This document shows positions 22,101 to 33,539 of a stretch of DNA of 64,000 nt, piece after piece. Made by a program: the position numbers and the translations under genes. Location of the stretch: assembly GCA_947000775.1 (NCBI GenBank), contig CAMQGK010000604.1:10408501-10472500 (forward strand), given 5' to 3'. This stretch comes from Pterois miles (Eukaryota > Chordata > Actinopteri > Perciformes > Scorpaenidae). Within the stretch, counting starts at the first letter, position 1. Every line of letters begins with the position of its first letter. The notes beneath the pieces were generated by a model that made no database searches, was not told the DNA's origin, and was given only the letters and a program-made list of their open reading frames with translations.

Positions 22101-25100
22101 TCACATTTCTTTTTACTTCCATCGAAGATTGTCTCAATTATTTTAAAGCTGCACCAGGTGTCCTAACTTAGTGTTGGCTTGAGATGGCTGCAAAACTGTT
22201 TGGAAACTGTAACTTTGAAGTGTAGTACCCAGAAATCTAGTGAAGTCATTTCAGTAAACTCCATATATGCCTCATGGTTAGATAATGAAACTGCCACTTA
22301 TCTCTTTGTGTGTTTGGTTTGTCAGTTATCATTCAACCTACTAAATTTGAACAACTAGGACAAATCCACATACACTTCGTTGATGAAAACCTTCCCCGGT
22401 GCAGCTTTAAATGCATACCTGTGATACCAGTGGTGATATTCACTTTTGCTTTTGCTTTGTTCGACTCAGTCTTTGAGTACATTCCCTTGTCTCCCACTCT
22501 CGCGCAGGACATCTCTATCTGCCGAACAGTCACGCCTTCAGCAGCTATGGGTATCATAGCTCCACGAGACTTTGTAGATGTTATTTTAGTTAAGCAATAC
22601 GAAGATGGCACCATTTCATCAAATGGTGCGTAATAACTCATTCTTGTCTCCTTTTCTTCCTGTGCTTGTTTCTTTTGTGCTTCCTGAGATTCACTGTCCC
22701 ATGATGCAGTAGGGGCTGGACTGGTTTTACCTGTGGGAGTGAAGCTGTCTGAACTCTGCTGTGGATACACTACAGGCATAAACAGACTAAATGGATTACA
22801 TGTCACACATTAACGACAGATTTCTTGTTTTTTTGTTTTTAATCTTTCCAGAGTGTTTTACCACACCACAACAAAACACTTGTACAGACTTGACAGTTAT
22901 CCAAGAGATTAATAGGAAATCAGAACTGAATATATATATATAAATAATCAGAGCCCCAAGGTTGTGCTGTACATTCTCACACGTATTACATGGCTACTTA
23001 CTTAACAAATCAATAAATTGACACTAAAACGATCCGCCAGAGTCCACACCAGAACTGCCCCCATTAGCAATGGTCTGCCCTAAAGAAATAACAGACAGAA
23101 CGTTGTGATTAACCAATCAGAACAGGGTTTTCAACAAAGTTGTGTAATAAACACAGATAACAGCTGTTTGAAAAACAAAAAGCAGTAACATGTTCCAATA
23201 CCAAGTCACATACAGTATCTAGTGTCCTTTTTACACAGCAAATTGAAAAGAACCAGTAGGAGTTGAATTCACCAACGCAGCTATGAGGTCATGATCCCTC
23301 ACCAGCTTCCCACCCACAGACAGTGTTTGATGGAGTACCTGTACTTTGGATTTCTCCACTACACCACCTGGGTTTCCTTAAACATCCACTTAAGATTTGT
23401 AACGTGTCTAATTTGTTGCAATTAATGCTTGCTGTTGTTGATATGGGGTGGAAACTAGGGCTGTCGAACACAACAATGATGTGTTAACATTAATTAGTTT
23501 TAATGTCACTAATTTCTTAAACGCATTAAGGCACCAGTTTTAAAGCTTGAATGAAGATACTGGAATCATACGAAATGAAGGAGGCTAAACTCCTCCATAC
23601 ATCCAGTTTCTTCTGCTTATCCGGGGCTGGGTTGTGGGTGCAGCGAGCTAAGCAGGGAACGTTTACCTGCTCTTCTTGTGGGACTCTGAGGCGTTTCCAG
23701 GCCTGATGAGATATAATATCTCCAGTGTGTTCTGGGTCTACCTCAGGGCCTCTTACCAGTTGGACATGCCAAAAATCTCCAAAGGGAGGCATGCAGGAGG
23801 CATCCTGATCAGATGCCCGAACCACCTCAGCTGGCCCATTTTAACGCAAAGGAGCAGTGTCTCTACTCCGAGCTCCCGCTAGTACCTAACCCTATCTCTA
23901 AGGTACATAAGCGTTATAGCTGAAACAATAATGTTCAAGATCTGGAGCTGTGCTCAGTGCTACTTTCTACTTAAGCTCTTGTAAATATCTATCACAGTTC
24001 CTGTTAGGATAGTGGTTTAGATAATCTGGATAAACTGTTTACTGCCTGTTTACAATGTTCAACCACCAATCGTCTTGACTACTTGTGTTTCTTGCTTCAC
24101 TGGACTTTGTTGCAGTGAACTGAAATGAAATAAAGGAAATTAAGATTTGAGTAATAGATAATTCTCCTATTCTCAAGGTCTCATATTGTAGAAAGGGAGT
24201 TTTCCATGTCTCTTCTGATTATAAAGCAGGTCGAGGTTCAATATAAATACTGTGAAAGTAGCAAAACGTTCAACCACAGAGAAATGCACACAGCCTGTAT
24301 TGAGAAACTCAGGCTTTAAACGAGCCTCCAGGACTTCTGTGAGGTTGCAATGTCACAACTACACTGTCATTGGTACATGTGCTACTAACCTCTGTGTACT
24401 TGACACATCTGGTGAGTCTCTGGCTGCAGTGACACTGTGAAGCCGGTGCCAGTGCAGATGTGGAAGACCGGAAAAAGCTGACCAATAAGAGCAGACTGGG
24501 CTTTTTCAGGAGGGCCTCTTAAAGAAATAGACACTAAAACAGAGCATTTCAGACAGAGGGTGAATACATGTATATTCAGACAGACAGGGTGAGCAAAATA
24601 ATGTGTTTTTTTTTAACATAAAAGCATATAAACATGTTCTAGTAGAAACCCCAAATACAAGTATGAACCTGGAACCTGTCCCCATTAAATATGTCTGATC
24701 CCAAACACATGTGTCTGAGGCCCATGAGTCTGCAGATTTTCAGTCTTCAAGGTGAATTCACAGAGTGAAGCCTCTTCAACCAGCCCATTTAGAGCACCCA
24801 CTCGTATTTAGAGGAGTGGTTTGTCTTTTGGGAAAAGCACTTATTCACCTTCTTGCAGAGAGTTAGATAGGTAGATGGATACCTTTCATATGCGACAGCG
24901 ATATCAATCATATCTAATTCTCAGCAACAACAAAGCACATTTTTTTTTCCCAAAAAGCAAGCTATTCCTTTAATAAAAACCTGCAGGTGCTCGATTTTAG
25001 TTTCTGTGCTCACAGTTGAGACAGAAATACAGGCCCTCACAAGATCAGTATAATGTAGACATATGTGCATGTAAACTTGTGTTTTGTGTCATGTCAAACA

Positions 25101-26814
25101 GCCACCAATGTGAGTCACCCGGGCTGTCCTCCCCAGTCTGGCTACGTGAGAGGATTCAACCATCCATGTGGCTGCATCTGTGTTCCCATCTCAGGGTGAG
25201 TATATTGACTTGTGGTGGGGAAATAAAATTGACTCACCTATTTTTTTTTTTTTTTTTTTTTAATGCCAGAATCGCTTCATATGGTCTATCATATAGATAG
25301 AAGGAAGTTACCACTTTTATTGTTCTAGTCTGAGTAAGGTGACATCATATCTGTTCTGTATCTGACTGAACTAAAACAAACAAGCTGAAACTGCGTGGAT
25401 ACGACCTGTACCTTCCCATTTTAAATCCAACACCCAACGCTACAACTGTAGAGCACCCATATACTGACATTTATGTTAAATGCATTCAAACGGGCCAGAT
25501 GGAGTTGACTATGGATGTATAAAGAGAGCGGAGCAGACAGAGAGCTAGAGACCATGGAGAAGTTAGAGGAAGTAGACATATGTGATTATGTATAGGTAAC
25601 AGTATAGAAATGGAAATAAGATAAGATAAGATAAGATGAACCTTTATTAATCCCCGGAGGGAAATTCGGGTGTCTTAGCAGCATCAACAACAACAGTACA
25701 GATAAATACAGTACAGTAAAAAGTAAAAGAGAAGGTGCAGTGAATGAAATAAGGTACAATGAAGATAATTGACAATAAAAATAAATAAGTAACAGTAATA
25801 AGTAAAGTGCAGCAGGTGGTGGGTATTGTATATGCACAGCATATATATATGTAATTATATAATTATGTGTAATTATATACATTTGGAATAAATACGGAGC
25901 AGATGATCACAGAGTCACATGGGGGTCAGACCTTGGTTATGGAGCCTGATGGCCACCAAAAGAAAGGACTGACCCAGACGGTTTGTAGTGGGCCGAGGGG
26001 GGATCAGTCTCTGGCTGAATGTACTCCTCATCTGGACCAGTTGGTCATAGAGGGGGTGGGAGGGGTTCTTCAGAATAGACTCCAGCTTCCTCCTGGTCCT
26101 CCCCTCTGCCACCACCTCCAGACTGTCCAGCTCACATCCAACCACAGACCCAGCCCTCCTCACCAGTTTGTTCAGTTTGGTGGTATCTCTGGTGCTGATG
26201 CCACCCCCCCAACATACCACGGCGAAGAACAGAAAGCTGGCTACTACAGACTGGTAAAACATCTGAAGTAGCCTGTTGCACACATTGAAGGTCCTCAGCC
26301 TTCTCAGGAAGAATAGTTTGCTCTGTCCCTTCCTGTAGAGGGCCTCGGAGTTGTTGGACCAGTCCAGTTTATTGTTTAAGTGAACTCCCAGGAACTTGTA
26401 GTTGTCCACCACCTCCACCTCCTCCCCACGGATGGTGATGGGAGTAGGGGAGCTCTTCCTCCTCCTCCGGAAATCCACCACCAGCTCTTTGGTCTTACCA
26501 ATATTGAGCTGTAGGTGGTTGATGATAAGATTATATTCACTGGAAGAATAATAAAACATTGTACCTTTGTTGGGGCGACTGTGGCTCAGAGGTTGGAGCA
26601 TCAGAGGTTCAATTTCAGCTTTTTTTTTTTTCTGTATTTAATTTTCTTGTGTGTTTTCTTCAGAGAGCCCAACAAAACCCAGGTGTTCAGCTTCTTCCAG
26701 ACCGACCTAGGTGGCTTCCTGCCTCGCTCCGTGGTCGACTCGTTCTTCCCCTCCAGCATGGCTGAGTTCTACAGCAACCTGGCCAAGGCTGTCAAATCCC
26801 TCAAGGACCTTTGA
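16022..26814 (+). CDS. STARD5: STARD5, StAR-related lipid transfer protein 5 (complete)
   Basis: Exons are 16022-16111, 19380-19429, 21881-22013, 22508-22625, 25102-25195 and 26664-26814. Together they are 636 bases, giving 211 residues plus stop, against 213 in human. The whole protein is one START domain, the helix-grip fold with a hydrophobic pocket. STARD5 is a soluble cytosolic carrier reported to bind cholesterol and bile acids. Family landmarks are SWRPSSEFPGN, KGEGIVSGSLEKVWECL, CRTVTPSAAMGIIAPRDFVD, RGFNHPCGCICVPISGEPNK and VVDSFFPSSMAEFYSNLAKA, in the right order. The start ATG at 16022 is in the expected place, and every splice phase matches. It follows TMC3 in the same direction and converges with IL16, as in human. 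Its introns hold several transposon relics. No AATAAA is obvious soon after the stop. Confidence 0.96.
16846..17411 (+). mobile_element. Tc1-family transposon relic with long inverted repeats
   Basis: 16846-16940 is an imperfect reverse complement of 17293-17411 (shared gtaccaacaggagaatacac and gaattttggcaaatttt). Between them, a + frame ending at 17203 reads QRVTRLVTSMRRRCQAVV then YGSSTNY and stop, typical of a Tc1-like transposase C-terminus. That frame has internal stops at 17066 and near 17100, so it is dead. It sits in STARD5 intron 1. Confidence 0.78.
17099..17203 (+). pseudogene. Tc1-like transposase C-terminal fragment
   Basis: A broken reading frame with the family's MRRRCQAV block near the C-terminus, preceded by a TGA where family members usually have Trp. 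The catalytic residues are not present. Confidence 0.7.
17772..18241 (-). mobile_element. pogo/Tigger-like transposon relic
   Basis: Terminal inverted repeats: left ccgttttttttgcactataa, right end reading on - as ccgtagttttggcattataa. TA dinucleotides lie on both sides, as expected for Tc1/mariner-superfamily insertion. Inside, on - at 18008-17934, a frame reads GVLDAEIAQLFNSDTDDEGF and VEEE then stop, resembling an acidic pogo transposase C-terminus. The upstream part is frameshifted. The element is 470 bp and internally deleted, in STARD5 intron 1. Confidence 0.72.
18545..18893 (-). repeat. agggctgtcaa-family repeat, partial copy
   Basis: Read on -, it begins agggctgtcaaagtcagc and continues through ctaaggaatccattggtacc and ccattttcaaaggggtcct, shared with 51286-52279 and 53175-53625. 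Confidence 0.7.
19380..19429 (+). CDS. STARD5: STARD5 exon 2
   Basis: Acceptor ctttggcag, donor gtgagg. 50 bases encoding NDVVVSWRPSSEFPGN plus two bases of Val. Using gtgagg two bases after an alternative GT keeps the frame into YKGEG. Confidence 0.92.
20041..20972. mobile_element. 932 bp DNA element with about 35 bp inverted ends
   Basis: The left end ccagaggcctgtactatgaa matches the reverse complement of the right end (ccagaggcctgcactatgaa), continuing for about 35 bases with mismatches. No transposase is recognisable inside, so it is probably non-autonomous, in the hAT or PIF/Harbinger range. It carries a perfect 20-base palindrome at 20818-20837. It lies in STARD5 intron 2. Confidence 0.7.
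21530..21800. repeat. Dispersed repeat, copy 2 (unclassified)
   Basis: Shorter copy of the repeat at 1198-1740, with gtctgtggttaacacaag, then aatcccattggctttttgtt at the same relative order. It lies in STARD5 intron 2. Confidence 0.55.
21881..22013 (+). CDS. STARD5: STARD5 exon 3
   Basis: Acceptor cctcctcag, donor gtgtgt. 133 bases encoding YKGEGIVSGSLEKVWECLKP then the conserved GLRVKWDNNVKKFELLEQIT. Leaves in phase 0. Confidence 0.95.
22508..22625 (+). CDS. STARD5: STARD5 exon 4
   Basis: Acceptor tcgcgcag, donor gtgcgt. 118 bases encoding DISICRTVTPSAAMGIIAPR then DFVDVILVKQYEDGTISSN. This is the core START strand-loop region. Confidence 0.95.
23459..23600 (+). repeat. agggctgtcaa-family repeat, 5' fragment
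   Basis: Begins agggctgtcgaacacaacaa and continues with cactaatttcttaaacgcat, matching the start of the copies at 51286 and 18893 (reverse). Confidence 0.6.
24480..24680 (+). repeat. Repeat shared with 37590-37770 and 61895-62020
   Basis: Shares gagcagactgggctttttca, gacagacagg and catgttctagtagaaaccc with the other two copies. All three are in + orientation. Probably a non-autonomous DNA element. Confidence 0.65.
25102..25195 (+). CDS. STARD5: STARD5 exon 5
   Basis: Acceptor tcaaacag, donor gtgagt. 94 bases encoding TNVSHPGCPPQSGYVRGFNH then PCGCICVPIS, including the family's cysteine-rich HPCGC turn. Confidence 0.95.
25611..26540 (-). mobile_element. 5'-truncated L2/Rex1-like LINE fragment
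   Basis: On -, an open frame of about 200 residues encodes the end of a reverse transcriptase ORF: NIGKTKELVVDFRRRRKSS, VDNYKFLGVHLNNKLDWS, LRTFNVCNRLLQMFYQSVVA and CWGGG. The YADD catalytic box is missing because of 5' truncation. The 3' end is the fish-typical cccgaatttccctccgggg followed by a TTATC repeat. It sits antisense in STARD5 intron 5. The exact clade (L2, Rex1/Babar) is not decided. Confidence 0.82.
26573..26632 (+). mobile_element. Truncated tRNA-headed SINE fragment
   Basis: Box A-like ctgtggctcagaggttgg and box B-like ggttcaatttc, then a T run that forms part of the polypyrimidine tract of the STARD5 exon 6 acceptor. Confidence 0.5.
26664..26814 (+). CDS. STARD5: STARD5 exon 6 (terminal)
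   Basis: Acceptor tttcttcag; stop TGA at 26812-26814. It encodes EPNKTQVFSFFQTDLGGFLP and the C-terminal lid helix AEFYSNLAKAVKSLKDL. The polypyrimidine tract upstream abuts a truncated SINE. Confidence 0.95.
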
Positions 26815-27718
26815 CACTAAGAGTTAAGAAATCTACCTTCAAACCAGAGCCCTACTGACTGGTCAGTCCAATTGTTCATTGTATTTTAAACAGTCCAAAC
26901 TCAACAACAGTCAGCACACTGAGATTATCAATCAATTATTTCAAATAGATCCAATCCATGATTCCTGTTTAATGTACATTCCTAGTACATTCCCTTGTTA
27001 CTGTGTTTGTAAGCAGTTTATACATTGAGGAGTCCCAAAATAAGAATGAGGTATTAACCTGCATCTTAAACTGTCTCTTTACATCTGTGGGATGAATTTT
27101 TTTCCTCCAATCCAAAGAAAAATAGATGTCAAATCTATATTTGCACATATGCTAAAGGTACAGAACATCTGTTTTTTTTACCACTATGGTGAGACAGTAG
27201 ACATTTCCTCTTCTTATTATTACATATTTCAGTGTGTACAGTAAACATGCATGTTGCATGGACCTTATTTACCCTATGCTGGTATCAGGCTGTTGGTTTG
27301 GAGTACTGACTCATACCTCATATTTAGCTGTTTGTGTTGTACTTGAACTGCCATTTGCTCATCTCCACCTCACCTGTAAACCATGATGATCTGCCTCTGT
27401 CAACAGTTACACTGAAGCACAGGTGGGATGGCAGAGGTGGCCTTTTTACCTTAAGGCAACTTTATGTTTTTCTTTGTGAAATGGCGCCTTTTGAATAGGA
27501 CATGTTCCGTGCTGCTCTGTTGAGCAGAAAGGTGTCTTCCCCTTTATTCATGGCATCGGTTTCTGACGTACATTTCCTTTTCTTTTTTCATAGTCTCATG
27601 CAGATTTAAGATTAGAACCAGATCAGTTGCATTTTTTTCTAACTTCAAACTATTGAGGTGAAATTAGGTCACTGACTGTGTAAAATAACATGATTTTAGG
27701 ATGTAAAGTGGAGGTCAC

Positions 27719-28858
27719 CGCTCAAAGAAATTAAGGGAACACTTAAATCACACATCAGATCTTGATGAACGAATTATTCAAGTTGAAAATCTTTACTGAT
27801 GTGCATTGTGTAATTTGTTGAGAACAAAATGAAGTAACCAATGGAAACCAAAATCATCAACTCATTAAGGGCTGGATTTAAAATCACACTGAAAATCAAA
27901 GTCAAAAATTGAAATCAGAGGCTGATCGAAATTGTGTGAATTTCATCACAGCAACTCATAATGTGACACAGTAGTGTGTATGGCCCCCTCATGCCTGTAC
28001 GCACTCCTGACAACATCTGGGTTCCTGATGAGTCAGCGGATGGTGTCGTGGGGGATCTCCTCCCAGACCTGGATCAGGGCATCAGTGAGCTTCTGGACAG
28101 TCTGTGGCGGTACTTGGCAGTGTCAGATGCCCTGATACATAACGTCCCATCACTGGTCCACCGCCAAACCTTTCATGCTGCATGATGTTACAGGCAGCAT
28201 AACGTTCACCACAGTGTCTCCAGACTCTTTAAAGCCTGTCACCTGTTCTCATTGTGAACCTACTCTCCTCTGGGAAGAGAACAGGGTGCCAATGGTGGAT
28301 CTGCAAGTTTGATGTGCTATAGTGAATGCCAGTCGTGCTGCATGGTGCTGGGCTGTGAGCACAGGTTCCACTAGAGCACGTCGGGCCCTCATGCCACCCT
28401 CATTGAGTCTGTTTCTCATAGCTTGGTCAGAAACATGTACACTAGTAGCCTGCTGGAGTTCATTTTGTAGGGCTCTGGCCTATTTCTCCTCGCACAAAGG
28501 AGCAGATACCACTCCTGCTGCTGGGTTGATGCCTTTCTACAGTCCTGTCCGGCCCTCCTGGTGTAATGGCCAGTCTGAGACTGTGCTGGGAGACACAGCA
28601 AATCTTCTTGTGATGGATGTGCCATCCTGTAGGAGCTGGACTACCTGTGCAACCTGATTGGGCTGCAGGTACCACCTCATGATACAAGTAGTGACAAGGA
28701 CACTAGCAGAGCACAAAATTAGGGAATAAGTTCAGGAAGGATAAGGAGAGAGCAACTGTCTGTGCTTCCTAAAAGAACAGATTAATATCCCTGAAGTTGA
28801 ACTGACTTGGTGTCATACTGCGATGATTAAGTGTTCCCTTCATTTTTTGAGGAGTGTA
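27719..28858 (-). mobile_element. Tc1-like transposon relic, TIR type aagggaacactta
   Basis: The left end ctcaaagaaattaagggaac and the right end (read on -) ctcaaaaaatgaagggaaca are inverted copies. Inside on -, a frame reads QVWEEIPHDTIR then stop then LIRNPD, the C-terminal block of a Tc1 transposase with a stop inserted. No long open frame survives. Confidence 0.8.
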
Positions 28859-29143
28859 TAACCACACTATAAGCTGATATTTTCAGTACATCAGGCCATT
28901 TTCAGTAGCTTATACTGTAAAACTGAGTATTAGAAAGGCATGGTTTACTATCACTAAGGCCCCATTCACACTACTCATTAACATGCATCTTGTGTACGCT
29001 TAATATGCAAATGAACATGTAGTAAGCACATAGCTAATACAGCAGGTGTTGTGACATAATGTTTTATGAATGTCCGTAGTAATATTATGAATAGAATTCA
29101 GGTAGAAATTCAGAAATCAGGTATTTTAGTCACATAAAAATTT

Positions 29144-29760
29144 GGGCTGTCAATTAAAATGAGTAATGGCAATTAATCACACATTTTAATCTGTTCAAAA
29201 TGTACCTTAAAGGGAGATTTGTCAAGTATTAAATACTCTTAACACCATGGGAGTGGACAAATATGCTGCTTTATGCAAACGTATGTATATATTTATTACT
29301 GGAAATCATTTAACAACACAAAACAATGACAGATATTGTCTAGAAACCCTCACAGGTACTGACTTCAATGTAAAGAAGTATGCTCAAACCATAACATGGC
29401 AAACTGCAGCCCAACAGGCAACAACAGCTGTCAGTGTGTCAGTGTGCTGACTTGACTATGACTTGCCCCAAACTGCATATGATTATCATAAAGTCAGTAT
29501 GTCTGTAAAGGGGAGACTTGTTGGTACCCAGAGAACCCATTTTCAGGTCAAGGGATGTCTTAGAAAATGGGCATTGCAGTTTAGTGGATTTCTTAGGGTT
29601 TCTAGTTTCATATGATACCAGTATTTTCACTCCACCTTTCAAACTGAGACCACTGCTACCGTTAAAAATTGCAAGTACATACACAAGTCTACGGTACCAT
29701 GGTAAAGCTAGAGAGCTTTACTGGACAGCGTGTAAAGAAGACACTGTTAAAGTGTAAAAG
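29144..29760 (-). repeat. agggctgtcaa-family repeat copy
   Basis: The + strand left end gggctgtcaattaaaatgag is the far end of the family. It shares ttgccccaaactgcatatga, cttgttggtacccagagaac and tttcatatgatacc with the 51286 copy, inverted. Confidence 0.7.
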
Positions 29761-29783
29761 ATGCACCGTGAGATATCTCTGCA

Positions 29784-29850
29784 ATAAGAGATAAGATAAG
29801 AGATAAGATGAACCTTTATTAATCCCTGGAGGGAAATTCGGGATTTGTCT
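29784..29850 (-). mobile_element. Solitary 3' tail of the same LINE family
   Basis: agataagatgaacctttatt and ggagggaaattcgggattt nearly repeat 25617-25680. Only the 3' tip is present, as expected for a heavily 5'-truncated insertion. Confidence 0.7.
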
Positions 29851-30148
29851 CAATAATATCAGAACTTCTTAGAATGCATTCATTCATTTGGAAAAGACAG
29901 TGTTAGCATGTGAAGAGAGTCACCCCTTGACAAATATGTGTATCAGCACTGATGTAGTGAACGTCATCGTTGTTGCGCTTGTCGTGTTGGGAGGCTACAG
30001 TGCTGCACTTTATTTCCTCAGGTTAAAGTTAGTTAGGTGAGAATGATCTTGAGTTTAAATGTTTCTGACCATTTAAAGCCAACTTCTTGGTATGAAATGT
30101 TAATCTAGCTAGCATTCACTAACCTCGTGGTGTTTCTGCACTCAGTTA

Positions 30149-31288
30149 CCAGTGGTGGAAAGTAATTAATAATCAGAAGATTAATCCATGAGGGGAAAAA
30201 CATCAGTTGCAGAACTATTTAAAATAGTTCAAATTGAGCTCCACTGCAACAAGCTACAGTAATAAAATGATGCTTACACATTAACGTAGGAGTAATACTA
30301 ATTTCATACACTAGTACTACTACTACTAATAATAATAATAATAATAATATATGGTATGTCAGTCATAGATGCCATTTTTCTGCATTGAGTGTTTAATTAA
30401 TTTAATACTTTAAGTACATTTGCCCGATTATACTTGCGTACTGTTACATAAGTAACATTTTAAAGGGGCTCTATGTAAGAATTAGAAAGCTTGTTAACAA
30501 TGACACCTGTGACTGTTAAGTCAGCATCAGTCAGCGTCAGCGAGCATCGGTCAAAACAGTGAGGTGACACACAAGACTGAACGTGACTGGCAGGCATCAC
30601 GTTGATTAGAGTTAGCAACGTTAGCAGCTAAAACCACAATGTCACTATATATTTTACCAATTTGCCTCCATGAATGGAAGGCCCGACTGATGTTGATCCC
30701 ATTGTTAACTTTTGCTGCTATAGCCTCCCAATCGTAGTCAGAAGGAACAGGGGGGACACCGTAGTTTTGGTTTCCTGGGCTGTAGTTGGTATCAGTACTC
30801 TGTTGGTTTTCCTGCACAAACTGTAACTACCACTGAACATTCACTTGATATTCTCAAAGCTAAACTAAGGCTCTTCTGCTCCGCTGCTTGCTCGATGTCT
30901 CATACACTCGCCGCTCCTCTCACTCACTCACTTCACCACTCACTTCCCACGTGCACACACACTCTTTGCACTGGCTCTGCTATTCGCCCACAACACTAGT
31001 TTTCCCCCTACATTACTGTTTTGCAAGATGGGCTTCACTAGATATAACTGCTTGTGCTTCTGTGGCGTTCTGCTGCGTCTGAGTTGTGATGGGGGCTGGT
31101 CGTTTCTTGGCGCTAGCAGCCTCAATTTCTAACCAAACGCGAGTGTGCATGACGTCATTGATTTTCCCAGAAAAAAATGTCCTGTTAATTACTTCACATT
31201 AAAAGCGGTGTACATACTGAAAGAGGAAACCCAGAAAGTTATTAGCACTTTTACTAAGTAAAGGATCTGAGTATATCTTCCACCACTG
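30149..31288. mobile_element. Probable non-autonomous DNA element (ccagtggtgga ends)
   Basis: The left end ccagtggtggaaagtaa and the right end (read on -) cagtggtggaagatatactc are inverted. The right side has the fish-typical tttactaagtaaaggatctg. An internal block about 30460-31180 may be a nested insertion. Confidence 0.6.
30310..30350 (+). repeat. Trinucleotide microsatellite (ACT/AAT)
   Basis: Four ACT-type units run into about eight AAT units within the element at 30149-31288. Confidence 0.85.
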
Positions 31289-32098
31289 CCTTTGTGAGAC
31301 CAGAAAGACAGATTCAAGCTTCCTCTGCAAACACTAATCTCACTTCCTGAGAGGTTGAGCTCAACGCAGAGCAAGAAAATCACTCAACTTGGAAAGGATG
31401 ATGAAAGATGCTCATCCCATAAAGCTCTCAGGATTTATCGGAGAGCATTCTGCTAAATGACAAAAGAATTATACTGACACTTATATGGTTAAATACTCCA
31501 ACAAATAAATGTTACTTCAGTGTCCCTTTTTTTTATTTGCATGTAGATAAAAAACTCAAAGGTCAAAGGTCTGTTCCAGTACATTTGTCAGTCTAGTTTC
31601 TCATGAGGCCACCTTGCTGTCTCCACATTGTAGTGAATGATAGCTGTGTATGGGGAAAAAGAAATGGGAAATGTACCTGTGGGATTGTGTATAATGACAG
31701 TATGTAATCCCTGGACAGAAGCCCATCCACACTGACCATTGGCTGTATTGATATCATGTTGTCTTGTTCTTTAATGTGAAGACTCAGAGAAGCTCCACTC
31801 CTCTGTATCTGCACATTAAAATCAAAGCTTACAGCACATGGAAGAAAAAAAAATCAGGTCTGTATCTAATGACTTAACAATATAGAAGTTGCTATTGCAT
31901 TTTATTTACATATATATTATATACAAATGTAAGTTACTCTACAACTGCCAGAATCTTCTTCAGGTTTTGAGACGAAAATACAATAGACATCATCACAAAT
32001 GTACTGTACTTGTTTTAATCCTCATAGACTGAGAGTCACTTTGGTTGGGGAAATAAGAAAATGCTGCATCTTGGTGGTTTGAAATGACACCATGTAAA

Positions 32099-32435
32099 GG
32101 CCTTTACACACCGGGACTGTGCAAAATGCTCGCTTGTGAATATTATGTCTGTATTATATGTATTTCATTGTGAAAGGTGAGAAAGGAAGGAGCAAACCTG
32201 GTCTGCGCTGCCTTAAACCGCAACTCATCTTGTTCTGCGCAGTGTGATTGGTTGATGCTTTTATTCACGATGCGAAAGCTCAGAACAGTCGACGTTGTCC
32301 CGAAACGTCACTGCGTTATATTCACATTCCATGAAAGCATTCATGACTAAAACAACAGGTTGAAAAAATATATTGACGCACGAATTAATCACACAAGAAA
32401 AAAAAAAAAAAAAACACCCCAGGTGTGTAAAGGCC
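32099..32435. mobile_element. 337 bp MITE-like element
   Basis: The ends ggcctttacacacc and ggtgtgtaaaggcc are exact 14-base inverted repeats. It has no coding capacity. An A17 run lies near the right end. Confidence 0.72.
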
Positions 32436-33539
32436 TCAAGCCTTCCCTTGATTCCCTCTTTATGAATGTTCCTTAATGATAACTCATGGTTCCCTCATGA
32501 AGATGAGTATCTGAGTTGGGGAAGACTGGATGGAAGATTTGGTTTGTGAAGTGAACTGTTGGCATGCCCACCTTTTCCAGAGCCTTCATGTGTACTGTAT
32601 GATAAGCCATATAGGCTGACATGTTTTAACTAGTCTTTCTTTAGGAGTATCAAGATTCCTTTAAACATGTCCTTTAGCGTTACCTGTAACATCTTTTACC
32701 TCACATTGTAGCCAGTAATCTAAATGACAGACCTCTTAACCATTTCCAATCATGTGTGCTTGAGATGTTATTGCTGACATGTGGATCTAAAAGCAATTTC
32801 ATGTGTGTGTTGTTTAAATGGAACCAGCAGGATTTTTATGAATTTGAAATGATTTCAATGTACATACAGGTGTCTACTAAAGTGAATGGAGACCAGAGAA
32901 GCACATATCCCTGGCATCCAAAGTAAATCAACACTGAATCACCTTTTTGACTTGATTTTGACCTCGTCTCTACCAAGTATTAACCTGCGATCTGTATCTG
33001 AATATCAATAAGTGTTATTATCTCATCTGCATGCATTGGGATCAGATCCCAATTTTCCAAAAGGAACTGGAGGGCTTCTCAACAAACATGGTGCAATATG
33101 TATGTCTCAGGTTAAAGTGGCTGTTATGGATATTTTGTAATGTTTTTAAGATGACATTGCAATCCTGTGAAAGACAGGGGTCGCTCGTAGTGATGAACCT
33201 ACTAAGAATTAATTCAGTTGAATCTGCAGCTCCCTTTGGCTTTACGATGCTTCATGACCCACTGTGCACTACCCACTCAGCAGCAAACAGCACACACACA
33301 CTGCTGGGGAGCATAATGGAGCATTGAGCAGCTAAAGAGACATGTGTATCAGGAGCAGGTGGAGACCAGAAATGGAGCTAAAAGAGAGAATATTGGACTT
33401 ACATTTGCCAGATAGCCAGAAACCCAAATGGTGGATGTTTAAGTAAGCAACTGGTTGGTAACAAGTTCACCTCACCAACTTTAATCTGGTGATGTTTTCA
33501 CTGCCAATATGCAGATTTCTGAGTGAAAGACAGCTGCAG

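Larger units (their letters stand above)
22626..25101. other. STARD5 intron 4
   Basis: It contains a partial agggctgtc-family copy near 23459-23600 and the repeat at 24480-24680. No exon-like segment is seen in the rest. Confidence 0.45.

Noticed and set aside
22310..22507. 5' extension of the STARD5 exon 4 open frame, starting at an ATG at 22310
   Set aside because: STARD5 homology starts exactly at the acceptor at 22508; the upstream part does not fit the START domain.
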